From Rhodocyclales bacterium GT-UBC (GTDB lineage Bacteria; Pseudomonadota; Gammaproteobacteria; Burkholderiales; Rhodocyclaceae), in the NCBI GenBank assembly GCA_003583745.1, contig QXPY01000001.1, positions 1-64,000 of the forward strand: a stretch of DNA of 64,000 bases, written 5' to 3'. The notes beneath the pieces were generated by a model. That model saw only the letters and a program-made list of their open reading frames with translations, searched no databases and was not told where the DNA came from. The stretch's first letter is position 1, and each line of letters starts with the position of its first letter. Position numbers and translations under genes: made by a program. Shown in pieces: positions 18,054-27,415 of this stretch.

Positions 18054-19535
18054 ATGGCCGAGGTCGTAGGCGTGTTTCAAGTCGGGGTGGGGGTCATGCT
18101 GGCCCTGGTCGTCGCTCTGGTACTGATTTACTGGTATATCCGGGATATTACCCAGAAGCGCCATACGGTATTGCGCAATTACCCGGTGATTGGCCATCTG
18201 CGCTTTTTCTTCGAAGATCTGGGCGAATATTTCCGGCAGTACTTCTTTCTTGGCGACCGCGATGAAATGCCCTTCAACCGGGCGACTCGCGGTTGGGTCT
18301 ACCGGATGGCGAAGAACGAGGGGGGTATTCTCGGCTTCGGTTCGACCTATGACCTGAACCAGTCCGGCGCACTGGTTTTCGTCAACGCGGCCTTCCCTGT
18401 GCTGGAAGGAGAACATTTGCCCTCGCCACCGGTGGTGATTGGCGAAGGCTGGTGTGAAAAGCCGTTTTCCACCGTTTCGTTGATCAATGTCAGTGGCATG
18501 AGTTATGGCGCCATCTCCAAGCCTGCCGTGCAGGCCTTGTCGCGGGGGGCGGCAATGGGCGGCTGCTACATGGATACGGGCGAAGGCGGACTCAGTCCTT
18601 ATCACCTGGAGGGCGGCTGCGATGTCATCTATCAGATCGGGACGGCCAAGTACGGTGTCCGCGACGAGGCCGGTCGGCTCGATCCTGAAAAATTGCGCAC
18701 CATGGCTGCCCATGAGCATGTGCGAGCCTTCGAGATCAAGCTGTCGCAAGGTGCCAAGCCAGGCAAGGGCGGGGTTTTGCCGGCAGCCAAGGTGACCGAG
18801 GAAATCGCCCGCATTCGCGGCATTCCGATGGGCAAGGATTCCTTGTCGCCAAACCGGCATCCGGAAACCAGCAACATGGAGGAACTCCTCGACATGGTGG
18901 TTCGGGTCAGGGAAATCACCGGCAAACCGGTCGGGGTCAAGACGGCGATCGGCGGCTGGCAGTTCATGCACGAACTGGTCGAAGCAGTGCATCGGCGCGG
19001 CTTGTCAAGCGCGCCCGATTTTCTTGCGATCGATGGCGGCGAGGGCGGTTCCGGCGCCGCCCCGCAAGCCCTGGCCGACCATATGGCACTGTCGATCAAC
19101 GAGGCCTTGCCGCGCGTGGTCGATGCCTTGATCGAAAGCGGATTGCGCGACCGGATCAAGGTCATCGCTTCCGGCAAGTTGATCACGCCGGCCAAGGTGG
19201 CCTGGGCGCTGGCTTGCGGCGCCGACCTGATCAACACGGCACGGGGTTACATGTTTTCGCTGGGCTGCATCCAGGCCTTGCGCTGCCATCAGAACAGTTG
19301 TCCGACTGGCATCACCACCCATGATCCCCGCCTGCAGCGCGGGCTCGATGTCGGCGACAAGGCGGAACGTGTCGCAGCCTATACCCGCAACATGAACAAG
19401 GAAGTCGAGATGATTGCCCATGCCTGTGGACTCAAGCATGCACGACAGTTCCGCCGCGAGCACGTGCGCATCGTCCAGCCCAATGGACAGAGCGTCGCGC
19501 TCAACGTGCTCTATCCCTATCCACCGCTACGCTGA
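18054..19535 (+). CDS. Membrane-anchored FMN-binding glutamate synthase-like protein
   Basis: 493 residues from the ATG at 18054, four bases after a GGAGG site. One hydrophobic helix (VGVMLALVVALVLIYWYI) anchors the N-terminus. The rest is the central FMN/glutamate synthase barrel (GEGGLSPYH; FAIDGGEGGSGAAPQALADH; KVIASGKLITPAKVAWALACGADLINTARGYMFSLGCIQALRCHQNSCPTGI in that order, shortened here). Stand-alone members lack the glutaminase domain of GltB, so ammonia assimilation is not certain; they are annotated as FMN-binding glutamate synthase family with unknown substrate. Its 3' end overlaps the convergent nnr gene by 19 bases. Confidence 0.88.
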   Translation: MAEVVGVFQVGVGVMLALVVALVLIYWYIRDITQKRHTVLRNYPVIGHLRFFFEDLGEYFRQYFFLGDRDEMPFNRATRGWVYRMAKNEGGILGFGSTYDLNQSGALVFVNAAFPVLEGEHLPSPPVVIGEGWCEKPFSTVSLINVSGMSYGAISKPAVQALSRGAAMGGCYMDTGEGGLSPYHLEGGCDVIYQIGTAKYGVRDEAGRLDPEKLRTMAAHEHVRAFEIKLSQGAKPGKGGVLPAAKVTEEIARIRGIPMGKDSLSPNRHPETSNMEELLDMVVRVREITGKPVGVKTAIGGWQFMHELVEAVHRRGLSSAPDFLAIDGGEGGSGAAPQALADHMALSINEALPRVVDALIESGLRDRIKVIASGKLITPAKVAWALACGADLINTARGYMFSLGCIQALRCHQNSCPTGITTHDPRLQRGLDVGDKAERVAAYTRNMNKEVEMIAHACGLKHARQFRREHVRIVQPNGQSVALNVLYPYPPLR

Positions 19536-20998
19536 ATCCAGTCGTTGAACAAACGGCGGGCGGCGTCGATCACTTCGCCGGCAGTCAAACCGATCGGACC
19601 CATTCCGGATGCAACCAGCGCATCGGCCGCCGCGCCGTGCAGATGCACGCCGGCCAGCAGCGCCTTGTCAGCCGGCCAGGCCTGGGCCAGCAAGGCGGTG
19701 ACCAGTCCGGTCAGCACGTCGCCCATGCCGGCCGTCGCCATGCCGGGATTGCCGGTGCTGTTGATCCACCAACCGCCGTCACGGATGGCGAGCACGGTTC
19801 CGCAGCCCTTCAAGGCAACATGGGCACGATAACGGCGGCTTAGTTCGCATGCCGCCGCGATTCGGTCGGCCTGGATTTCCGCAGTGGAGGATTCAAGCAG
19901 GCGTGCCGCTTCGGCTGGATGCGGGGTCAGGATAGAAGCGTGACTGCGGCCGGCCAGGGCGGTTTGCAGGTTTCGCTCGCTGGATATCAGATTCAGTGCG
20001 TCGGCATCGAGGACCAGTGGCAGGGGGAGGGCAAGGGCTGTTTCAAGTCTTTCCGAGGCTTCCAGCGAAATGCCCATGCCCGGGCCGCAACCGAGTGCGC
20101 TGAGCGATGTCTGCAAGAGTGCTTGCGGCGCGCGTAGCATGAGTTCCGGCTGCTGCGGGTCGAAGCCCGGATGCGCTGCTTCGAGCAGGCCGAGATAGAC
20201 CCGGCCGGCGCCCAGTTTGATTGCAGCGCGTGCCGCAAGGAAGACGGCTCCGACCATGGATGGGGCGCCACCGAGCAGTCCGGCGCTACCGAAGCTGCCT
20301 TTGTGGCTGTTGTTTCGACGTGGCCGCAGGTGACTGGCGAAGGCTGATAGTCCAAGTTGATGCCCGTCAGCGGCGAAGTCGCCTGGCAAGTCGAGATCGG
20401 CGATGCGTACCTGGCCGCAGTAATCGGGGCCGTCGCCGGTCAGCAAGCCGGGCTTGCCGGCGATGAAAGTGAGCGTATGGCTGGCTTCGATGACCGGTGC
20501 AAGCGCTCGTCCGGTTTCCGCATCGAGTCCGGACGGGCAGTCCAGTGCCAGCAAGGGGCAGCGCAGGTCGCGGGCCAGTTCGTTGGCGGCCAGAATCCAG
20601 CCGGCGTAATTGCCCTCTGGCGAGCGGCTTAGACCGATGCCGAACAGGCCGTCGACGATCAGTCCCCATTCCTTGCCCTGGGGAATGTCCGTTAGCGTCT
20701 TGCCGCCTTCAGCAACAAAGTTCCGGTAAGCCGCTGCGGCATCTGTCGGGAGCGCTTCGACCCGACCGATGAAACAGACTTCGACCGGGTAGCGTTCGCG
20801 TCGCAACAGGCTGGCAACGACAAAGGCATCGCCACCATTGTTGCCCGGTCCGGCCAGGATCAGGATAGGACGTGGCGACGTGCCGATCAGTTGGCGAGCC
20901 CACTCGGCCGCCGCTGCTCCGGCCCGTTGCATGAGCGGCAGGTCGGCATGGACTCGCTCGATCTGGCGCAATGTAGAAGCGAGGCATAAGGGGGTCAT
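19517..20998 (-). CDS. nnr: Bifunctional NAD(P)H-hydrate epimerase/dehydratase
   Basis: 493 residues, the usual two-domain length. The N-terminal YjeF epimerase part shows LAGPGNNGGDAFVVASLL and the VDGLFGIGLSR segment. The C-terminal ribokinase-like dehydratase shows NNSHKGSFGSAGLLGGAPSM, LTPHPAEAARLL and GNPGMATAGMGDVLTGLV. The enzyme repairs hydrated NADH and NADPH. Its start overlaps the stop of the histidine kinase gene (ATGA), and its end runs 19 bases into the convergent FMN-protein gene. Confidence 0.95.
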   Translation of the reverse strand: MTPLCLASTLRQIERVHADLPLMQRAGAAAAEWARQLIGTSPRPILILAGPGNNGGDAFVVASLLRRERYPVEVCFIGRVEALPTDAAAAYRNFVAEGGKTLTDIPQGKEWGLIVDGLFGIGLSRSPEGNYAGWILAANELARDLRCPLLALDCPSGLDAETGRALAPVIEASHTLTFIAGKPGLLTGDGPDYCGQVRIADLDLPGDFAADGHQLGLSAFASHLRPRRNNSHKGSFGSAGLLGGAPSMVGAVFLAARAAIKLGAGRVYLGLLEAAHPGFDPQQPELMLRAPQALLQTSLSALGCGPGMGISLEASERLETALALPLPLVLDADALNLISSERNLQTALAGRSHASILTPHPAEAARLLESSTAEIQADRIAAACELSRRYRAHVALKGCGTVLAIRDGGWWINSTGNPGMATAGMGDVLTGLVTALLAQAWPADKALLAGVHLHGAAADALVASGMGPIGLTAGEVIDAARRLFNDWIQRSGG

Positions 20999-23754
20999 GA
21001 CTTGCTCACATGCTTCAAAATCAGCTGTACCAGCTTTTCCGGTTCAATCGGCTTGGCAATGTAGTCGACCATGCCGGCAGCCAGGCAGGCGGAGCGGTCC
21101 TGTGCCAAGGCATGGGCAGTCTGGCCGATGATCGGCAAGCCAGGGGCGATGGCGCAAATCTGCCGTGCGGCGTCGTGACCGCTGAGGATCGGCATCTGGA
21201 CATCCATCAGGACGATGTCGAAATACCGAGGCGAATTTTGTCGGACCAATTCCACGGCTTGCTGGCCATCGCTGGCGATGACCACGCTGGCTCCGTCTTC
21301 GCTGAGGTTTTCCTGGAGGATTTCCTGATTGATGTCGTTGTCTTCCGCGACCAAAATGTTCAGTCCGGCCAGCGGTTTGCCGGGGACGGTCGAGGCGATG
21401 GCGAAGGTGGGCGGCGGGGTAGCAACTGGCGGCTGGCTTTCGCGATAGGGCAGACGGACTTCGAAAATACTGCCGTGTCCGGGCAGGCTATCGACCATGA
21501 TGTCGCCGCCCATCTGCTTGACGATGCGTTCTGTAATCGCCAAACCGAGGCCCGTGCCGCCGAATTTCCGCGTCGTAGAATTGTCGCCTTGCTCGAAGGG
21601 GTTGAAGATCACGCCGAGTTGGCTGGCCGATATGCCGATGCCGGTGTCGGCAACGCTGATCACCAGCCAGTCTCCGTCCCGGTTGGCCGAGAGGGTGATG
21701 CTGCCCGATTCGGTGAACTTGACCGCATTGGCCAGGAGATTGAGCAGTACCTGGCGAAGACGGAGCGGGTCGCTCTGGCAACTGTTCGGAAAATCGTCGC
21801 CGATTTCCAGACTTAGCCGGATACCTTTGGCACCGGCCCGCTCGCGGACCAGTTCCAGCGAATCCTCGAGCAGTTCGGGGAGCTCGACCCGCGTGATTTC
21901 GATTTTCAACATCCCGGCTTCCATTTTCGACAGGTCGAGAATGTCGTTGATGATGCCGAGCAGCAGGGTGCCGGAGCTGACGATCTTGGCAAATGTGTCG
22001 TAGGCCTTGCTATCGGGCGGCGAGGCGCGCTGGCCGATGCGTGCCATGCCGAGTACGCCGTTGAGCGGGGTGCGGATTTCGTGGCTCATGTTGGCGAGGA
22101 ATTCGCTCTTGATCCGGGCCAGGCGTTCGGCTTCCGCCCTGGCCAGCTCGAGATCGGCCGTCCGGGTGCTGACCAGTTGCTCGAGGTGGTCGCGGTAGCG
22201 AGCGATTTCCGCATCCTTGCTCTTCTGTTCGCTCAGCGCGCGCCGTAATTCGGCCTCCATGGCCTTGGTTTCCGTGATGTCGGCGATAAAGCCATACCAG
22301 GTGATCGTATTGTCGTTGCTCGCCTCGGGGATCGCGTTGACCAGTAACCACTTGACCCCGTCCGTGGGGTGAACGATGCGATATTCGATGCGCCAGGGCG
22401 TGAGGTTACGGGCGGAGTTGTGCAGAGAATCGAGGAAACGCTTCTCGTCGTTGGGATGCAGCATCGCCCGGATCTGATTGGCCGTGATCGCCAGTTCTTC
22501 GGGCGTCACGCCATAAATGCCGGTAATGGCGTCGCTGACAAAAGGGAAATTACCGCTGTCGTCGGGGAGCAGGCGGTACTGGAAAACGACGCCGGGCAGA
22601 TAGGAAACGATGCGGCGCAAGCGGGTATTGGCGGCGTGTTCGGCCGCTTGCGCTTCCTCGGCAAGGATGGTTTCCTGCAGACCATTGAAGGCCGAGGTCA
22701 GCTGGCCGATTTCATCCATCGTATGAACCGGCAGGGGCTGTCGGGGAATTTTTCCGTCCCGCATGTTGCTGAGCAGGGTCGAGGCTTCGCGCAAGGGCAT
22801 GAATTGACGCTGCAACCACCACCAGCTGATCAGGGTGGCCAGGATGGTGAGCAGTGCTGAAATCAGGATCAAATGCCGCTGCATGGCACGGATGGGGGCA
22901 AAGGCTTCTTCGGCCGGTAGTACCGATTGCATCAGCCAGCCGGTACTTGGAATGCGTTTGCTCGACGAGAGTTCGACGACGCCACGCGAACTGAGCGCGA
23001 TGCCCGAGCCTTCGTAGCCATCGATGTATCTGTCGTAAACCGGGTTGATGCCCGGAGGCGGGCCGATTTTCATCACCCGGCGCTTGTCGGAGGAGGCGAC
23101 ATAGGCGCGGTTGCCGGGGGCTGTGACGAAAAAATCCCCGGTATTGCCATATTTGCCGGTGCTGATGTCGTCGAAGAAATTGTGCTGGCTGAGATTGGTC
23201 ACGCCGATCACCGCGCCGATCACGGTGCCATCGGCGCTCTTGATCGGGGTAAACATGCCGACGACGGGTTGTTGGCTATGCTGGCTGAACAATGGGTCGG
23301 TACTGAAGATGCGCTCGCCACGCAAGCTTTCCCGGACTTTCGGATAATCGATGAAATTGGCGCCACGGCGGTTGAGACGCTCCGGCGTGCTGGCAATGGC
23401 CAGGCCTTGCGTGTCGACGATCAGGATGCCCCAGTTGAAAATGCTTTCCGGCACGTCGCGCAGTTCGAGATAGCTTTGGGCCGCACCGGGGGTTTGCATC
23501 AATTCCGGCGTCACCTTGGCGGCAATGGACTCGGCAATGTTCATGCGCTCGTGGATCGAGCGATCGAGCGCATTGGCGATCAGGGAAACCGAAGAAAATT
23601 GTTGCGCCGAGATGGCGGCTTCCATGTCGTGGCGCAGCGATTGGCTAAGTACCGCAACGGCGATCCAGAGGACGGCCAGGCTGACAACCAGGGCACCAAC
23701 CGTAATGCGGGTTCGTAGTGAGTGCCAATTCAGAAAAACCAGCTTCGCCTTCAT
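20995..23754 (-). CDS. Hybrid sensor histidine kinase (dCache-HAMP-PAS-HisKA-REC)
   Basis: 919 residues. A first membrane helix near residues 18-37, a periplasmic dCache-like sensor (about 40-290), a second membrane helix (LILISALLTILATLISWWWL), a HAMP segment (RQFMPLREASTLLSNMRDG), a PAS domain (about 385-510) and a coiled coil follow in order. The kinase core has the phospho-acceptor His in FLANMSHEIRTPLNGVLG near 556, with ATPase boxes DTGIGIS and GGTGLGLAI. A C-terminal receiver has the Asp in DIVLMDVQMP near 850. No Hpt domain or response regulator is adjacent, so the partner is elsewhere. Translationally coupled to nnr. Confidence 0.93.
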   Translation of the reverse strand: MKAKLVFLNWHSLRTRITVGALVVSLAVLWIAVAVLSQSLRHDMEAAISAQQFSSVSLIANALDRSIHERMNIAESIAAKVTPELMQTPGAAQSYLELRDVPESIFNWGILIVDTQGLAIASTPERLNRRGANFIDYPKVRESLRGERIFSTDPLFSQHSQQPVVGMFTPIKSADGTVIGAVIGVTNLSQHNFFDDISTGKYGNTGDFFVTAPGNRAYVASSDKRRVMKIGPPPGINPVYDRYIDGYEGSGIALSSRGVVELSSSKRIPSTGWLMQSVLPAEEAFAPIRAMQRHLILISALLTILATLISWWWLQRQFMPLREASTLLSNMRDGKIPRQPLPVHTMDEIGQLTSAFNGLQETILAEEAQAAEHAANTRLRRIVSYLPGVVFQYRLLPDDSGNFPFVSDAITGIYGVTPEELAITANQIRAMLHPNDEKRFLDSLHNSARNLTPWRIEYRIVHPTDGVKWLLVNAIPEASNDNTITWYGFIADITETKAMEAELRRALSEQKSKDAEIARYRDHLEQLVSTRTADLELARAEAERLARIKSEFLANMSHEIRTPLNGVLGMARIGQRASPPDSKAYDTFAKIVSSGTLLLGIINDILDLSKMEAGMLKIEITRVELPELLEDSLELVRERAGAKGIRLSLEIGDDFPNSCQSDPLRLRQVLLNLLANAVKFTESGSITLSANRDGDWLVISVADTGIGISASQLGVIFNPFEQGDNSTTRKFGGTGLGLAITERIVKQMGGDIMVDSLPGHGSIFEVRLPYRESQPPVATPPPTFAIASTVPGKPLAGLNILVAEDNDINQEILQENLSEDGASVVIASDGQQAVELVRQNSPRYFDIVLMDVQMPILSGHDAARQICAIAPGLPIIGQTAHALAQDRSACLAAGMVDYIAKPIEPEKLVQLILKHVSKS

Positions 23755-23861
23755 CGTTCTCCCCGATCTGCTCTAAGACCCGCCGTCGTGGTCGGACGGG
23801 CGCGGCAGTTGGTCTATTGTCCCCTCTGGCGGCCTTTGCGGCAACACTCGGCGGGCGCTTT

Positions 23862-24764
23862 TTATCGATCGAGCATGGCTTTGGCGAGGGTGACGGTGGT
23901 GCAGTGGATTTTTACCGTATCGTCGATCTGGCGGGCATAACCACCTGCCATGGCAAGGGCCAGCGGTATGCCTTGGCGACGGCTGTTTGAGAAGACCATG
24001 CGGTCTCGTTCCTCAAGGCCGCCAAAGCTCAGGCCGAGGCGTCCCAGGCGGTCGTCCTGGTAAGGGTCGGCCCCGGCCAGGTAAATGACCAGGTCGGGGC
24101 GCGCGATATCGCAGGCAGTGTGCAGGCCTTCCTCCAGCCTGAGCAGGTAGGCCGCATCGGAACAGCCATCCGGCAACTCGATGTCGAGGTCGCTCTGCTC
24201 CTTGTCAAAAGGGTAGTTGCGGGCGCCGTGGATGGAAAAAGTGAAGATGCTGTCGTCGCCGGCCAGGATGCTCGCCGTGCCGTTGCCCTGATGCACGTCG
24301 CAATCGACGATCAGGATGCGCCCGGCCAGGCCTTCGGCCTGCATCGCCCGGGCGGCGACCGCCGCATCGTTGAAAACGCAGAAACCCTCGCCGTGGTCGC
24401 GGAAGGCATGGTGGGTGCCGCCGGCCAGATTGGCCGCCACGCCGTCTTCAAGGGCGGCGCGACAGGCGCTCAGCGTGGCCCCGGCCGAACGGCGGGAGCG
24501 TTCCACCATGCCGGCGCTCCACGGAAAGCCGATGGCTTTCTGCGCCTTGTCGTCGAGCCGGCCGTGGCTGACCCGATGGATGTAGTCGAGATCGTGAGCT
24601 CGCGCCAGTTCCTCGTCGCTGGCCGCCGGCGGCAGGTGAAAATCGCTTTCGCGGAATTCGCCGCTGGCCAGCAAGGCCTGGCGCAGCCGGGCATATTTTT
24701 CCATCGGAAAACGATGCCCGGCCGGCAAGGGCAGGACGAAGACATCGCTATAGTAAAGGCGCAT
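23862..24764 (-). CDS. Histone deacetylase/AcuC-AphA family hydrolase
   Basis: 300 residues of the arginase-deacetylase fold. Zinc and catalytic motifs are visible: GGTHHAF (the tandem His pair), VDCDVHQGNGTASI (Asp/His zinc ligands) and YLAGADPYQDDRLG (third ligand Asp). Such enzymes remove acyl groups from small amides or protein lysines; the substrate is unknown. It follows the thioredoxin-like gene by 21 bases on the same strand and may be the tail of the long operon that begins with the darA-like gene, although it is also a common housekeeping gene. Confidence 0.9.
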   Translation of the reverse strand: MRLYYSDVFVLPLPAGHRFPMEKYARLRQALLASGEFRESDFHLPPAASDEELARAHDLDYIHRVSHGRLDDKAQKAIGFPWSAGMVERSRRSAGATLSACRAALEDGVAANLAGGTHHAFRDHGEGFCVFNDAAVAARAMQAEGLAGRILIVDCDVHQGNGTASILAGDDSIFTFSIHGARNYPFDKEQSDLDIELPDGCSDAAYLLRLEEGLHTACDIARPDLVIYLAGADPYQDDRLGRLGLSFGGLEERDRMVFSNSRRQGIPLALAMAGGYARQIDDTVKIHCTTVTLAKAMLDR

Positions 24765-24785
24765 GGCGATGTCTTCGCCGGATGG

Positions 24786-25643
24786 TCAGTTCAGGGTTGC
24801 CGAGAGCTTGCGCCGGAATTCGCGAATCAGGTCGTCGTACTGTTCGCTGCTGCCGAGTGCCTCGAACAATTGAAGCAAGGCCTTACGGCCGGCACCCTGT
24901 TCGAAGAATCGGTCGCGACGGACAACTTCCAGTGCCGCCTCCATCGCTTCGCGGTAACGTCCCTGGGCGGCGTAGGCGCGCGACAACTCGAGGCGGGCGC
25001 CATGGTTGTCCGGGTTGGCGCCGACGCGGGCTTCGACCTCGGCCGTGTCGGCCGCGCCATCGGCCAGCGCGAGGCGGGCGCGCAGGGCATTGGCGCGGTC
25101 CGGTTCGCTGCTGTATTCGCCGGCCAGCAGTTGCTTGGCTTCATCGTTACGGCCGAGTTGCATCAACACGTCGATGGCGTCGAGCTGGATGGCCTGATCG
25201 TCCGGCTTGGCATGGCTGGCTTCGACCAGCCTGGCGAGGGCTTCTTCTAGCTTGCCTTCGGCGACCAGGGCAGCGGCTTCTTCGCGCAGGTTGCCGCCGG
25301 GGCCGGCGGGCAGTGCGAAGCGGTCGAGAAATTCGCGGATCTGGCCTTCCGGCAAGGCGCCGCTGAATTCATCGACGAGTTGCCCCTGGAACAAGACCTT
25401 GACGGTCGGGATGCTGCGCACGCCGAAGTGTTGCGACAGCTCGGGGTTCTCGTCGGCATTGACCTTGGCGAGCAGGAAGCGGCCGCCGTATTCCTCGGCC
25501 AGCTTTTCCAGCAGCGGCTTCAAGACCTTGCAGGGTTCGCACCACGGGGCCCAGAAGTCGACAACGACCGGCACCTGTTCGGCTGCGATCAGTACCTTGG
25601 CTTCGAAGTCTTCGATGGACACATCAAAGGAAAATTGGGTCAT
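24786..25643 (-). CDS. cnoX: Thioredoxin/TPR co-chaperone, CnoX (YbbN) type
   Basis: 285 residues: a thioredoxin domain (1 to about 108) with WAPWCEPCK as the redox motif and the cis-proline in RSIPTVK, then TPR-like helices (about 120-285). This layout is that of CnoX/YbbN, a chaperedoxin that holds unfolded proteins and hands them to GroEL or DnaK under oxidative stress. The CEPC motif keeps both cysteines, unlike the E. coli protein. The start is 18 bases after the stop of the ketosynthase-like gene, consistent with read-through from that operon. Confidence 0.9.
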   Translation of the reverse strand: MTQFSFDVSIEDFEAKVLIAAEQVPVVVDFWAPWCEPCKVLKPLLEKLAEEYGGRFLLAKVNADENPELSQHFGVRSIPTVKVLFQGQLVDEFSGALPEGQIREFLDRFALPAGPGGNLREEAAALVAEGKLEEALARLVEASHAKPDDQAIQLDAIDVLMQLGRNDEAKQLLAGEYSSEPDRANALRARLALADGAADTAEVEARVGANPDNHGARLELSRAYAAQGRYREAMEAALEVVRRDRFFEQGAGRKALLQLFEALGSSEQYDDLIREFRRKLSATLN

Positions 25644-25661
25644 GGTGGTGGCCTGTAAAAA

Positions 25662-26336
25662 TTAAAGTCGGGCGAATTCTACCGTCAGCCCGGGGGCATT
25701 GGCGGCATGCAGGTAGAGGCTGTCGGTCGGTGGCTCGTTCAGCCAGCGGCCGAGTCGCTCGGGAAAGTCCGGGCAGTCGGCCAGGCTGGGCTGGGCGCCT
25801 GTCTTCGACAGTTGGAGGCGGGCAAGCGGATTTTCAAGGGGCTGGGCAGCCAGCGCCAGCCAGTGGGCGGCACTGCCTTCGACACGGTGATCGAGCTGGG
25901 CGCACAGCACCTGCGCATAGCGTCCTTGCGCCAGCCAGTGGCCGGCCAGGGTGATGAGCAGCGACCAGTAGGCCTGGCCGACCTCATCCTGCGGCAGGTG
26001 CATGGCGCTGTGCAGGCCGGGCAGGAAGGGCTTGAGCTGGGCCGCGGCAATGGCCGGCTGGGTGGCGAGAAAGTCGTAGGGCATCGGTTCGGCCGGGCCG
26101 CAGCAGACTTCATCGAGCAGGGTCAGGGTTTCCTGGCGCGGGCCGCTGTTCGATTGCCAGAGCAGGGCGGTTGGCAGCTGGCGCTGTGCCTCCGGCAGGC
26201 AGGTCAGGGCGCCGATCACGGCCAGTTGGGTCAGCCCGGCGGCGCGGCGCAGCGGCTTGCCCAGGGTCGAACGGACGGCACCGGGCAGGGCATCGGCCGT
26301 CAGATGCTGGCTGAAAATGGCATTGAGGAAGCTCAT
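25662..26336 (-). CDS. Ketosynthase-like protein without active-site Cys
   Basis: 224 residues from the ATG at 26336, overlapping the upstream ketosynthase stop (ATGA). It resembles a truncated thiolase-fold ketosynthase of the chain-length-factor type: PTALLWQSNSGPRQETLTLLDEV corresponds to the first strand region of KS enzymes, and LPGLHSAMHLPQDEVGQA to the helix before the active site. The nucleophilic Cys and the later His motifs of KS enzymes are absent. It probably forms a heterodimer with the adjacent ketosynthase, like KS-beta or chain-length factors, but this is inferred from order and size. Confidence 0.68.
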   Translation of the reverse strand: MSFLNAIFSQHLTADALPGAVRSTLGKPLRRAAGLTQLAVIGALTCLPEAQRQLPTALLWQSNSGPRQETLTLLDEVCCGPAEPMPYDFLATQPAIAAAQLKPFLPGLHSAMHLPQDEVGQAYWSLLITLAGHWLAQGRYAQVLCAQLDHRVEGSAAHWLALAAQPLENPLARLQLSKTGAQPSLADCPDFPERLGRWLNEPPTDSLYLHAANAPGLTVEFARL

Positions 26337-27415
26337 CGCCGGCGCTCCATGATCAGGGCCGCCAGGCCGCCGCCGAAGCCGACCAGGTTGAGCAGGGCCC
26401 GGCTGATATGGGCGTTGCTGCGTTCGACCAGCGGGCACAGGGCAATTTCCGGATCGACCCGGCTGAAGCCGCCGGTGGCCGGAATGTGTTCGCTGTCGAG
26501 GCAGGCCAGCAGGGCGGCCAGCTCGGCAATGCCGCTGGCGCCGAGGGTGTGGCCGAGGGCGGGTTTGAGCGAGAGCAGCGGCGGCATGGCCTGGCCGAAA
26601 ACCTGGCGCAACGCGTTGGCTTCGGCCAGGTCGGTACCCGGCGAGCCGGCGGCTTGCAGCTTGATCAGTTCGATTTGCTCGGTCGCCAGCCCGGCTTCGT
26701 CGAGGCAATCGCGCAGCAGTTCGGCAATCGGGCCGCCTTGCGGGTCGGGGCCAGTGGTCGAGTAGGCGTCGATGCCGGTGCGCAGGCCGCTGATCCGCCA
26801 GCCGGCGGGCTGGCTGCTCAGGCGAACGGCAGCGACGGCTTCGCCGAGTACCAGGCCATCGCGGGTGGCATCGAAGGGGCGGCAGGCGCTGCGCGAGAGC
26901 AGTTCCATCGCGGCAAAGCCGGCCAGCGTGCTGGCGTTGGCCAATTCGACGCCGACGACGATGGCTTCGTCGATGCTGCCGGCGGCAATCAGGCTGCGCG
27001 CCGCATCGAGTGCTGAAAAGCCGGAGATGCAGGCGTTCGAGAAAGTGTAGCGGGGGCCGTCGAGGCCCAGCCAGGCGGCGATTTGCCGGCTGAAGCTGGC
27101 GCTGGCCGGCGGCAGATCGAAAGGTTGGCCTTGTTCTTCGAACCAGCCCATCTGGAACGATGAGGAGGCGATGAACAAGGGCGTGGTCGGGGCAATCGGC
27201 CCGAGTTGGGCGGTGAGGCTGCGGATGGCTTGCTCGGCCCGTGGCAACCAGGCGGTTTCGCTCAAGGGCAACGAATAATAGGGAAAGGCCCGGTCGCCCA
27301 GGTGTTTTTGTCCGAGCCGTGTCGTGCCGGCCCACATGCTTGCTGCCGCCTTGGCCGGGCTGTCGCCGCAGGCACAGTTGAGGGCGCTGCCGGTGATGTG
27401 GACGGGGCGGCTCAT
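26333..27415 (-). CDS. FabF-like beta-ketoacyl synthase, first catalytic His absent
   Basis: 360 residues from the ATG at 27415 (ATGA overlap with the ACP gene). The thiolase fold is clear: the nucleophile is in FSNACISGFSALDAA, and the second-half Lys and His are in SLKPALGHTLGASGIAELAAL, matching KS motifs. The expected HGTGT-type motif carrying the first His appears as LQAAGSPGTDLAEANAL, with Ala at the His position. Decarboxylative condensation normally needs that His, so activity may be altered or shared with a partner. The gene lies between a dedicated ACP and a KS-like partner. Confidence 0.85.
   Translation of the reverse strand: MSRPVHITGSALNCACGDSPAKAAASMWAGTTRLGQKHLGDRAFPYYSLPLSETAWLPRAEQAIRSLTAQLGPIAPTTPLFIASSSFQMGWFEEQGQPFDLPPASASFSRQIAAWLGLDGPRYTFSNACISGFSALDAARSLIAAGSIDEAIVVGVELANASTLAGFAAMELLSRSACRPFDATRDGLVLGEAVAAVRLSSQPAGWRISGLRTGIDAYSTTGPDPQGGPIAELLRDCLDEAGLATEQIELIKLQAAGSPGTDLAEANALRQVFGQAMPPLLSLKPALGHTLGASGIAELAALLACLDSEHIPATGGFSRVDPEIALCPLVERSNAHISRALLNLVGFGGGLAALIMERRR

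Noticed and set aside
17136..18992. 618-codon frame including nadC
   Set aside because: Only the part from 17999 down matches nadC; the rest is antisense to the FMN-protein gene.
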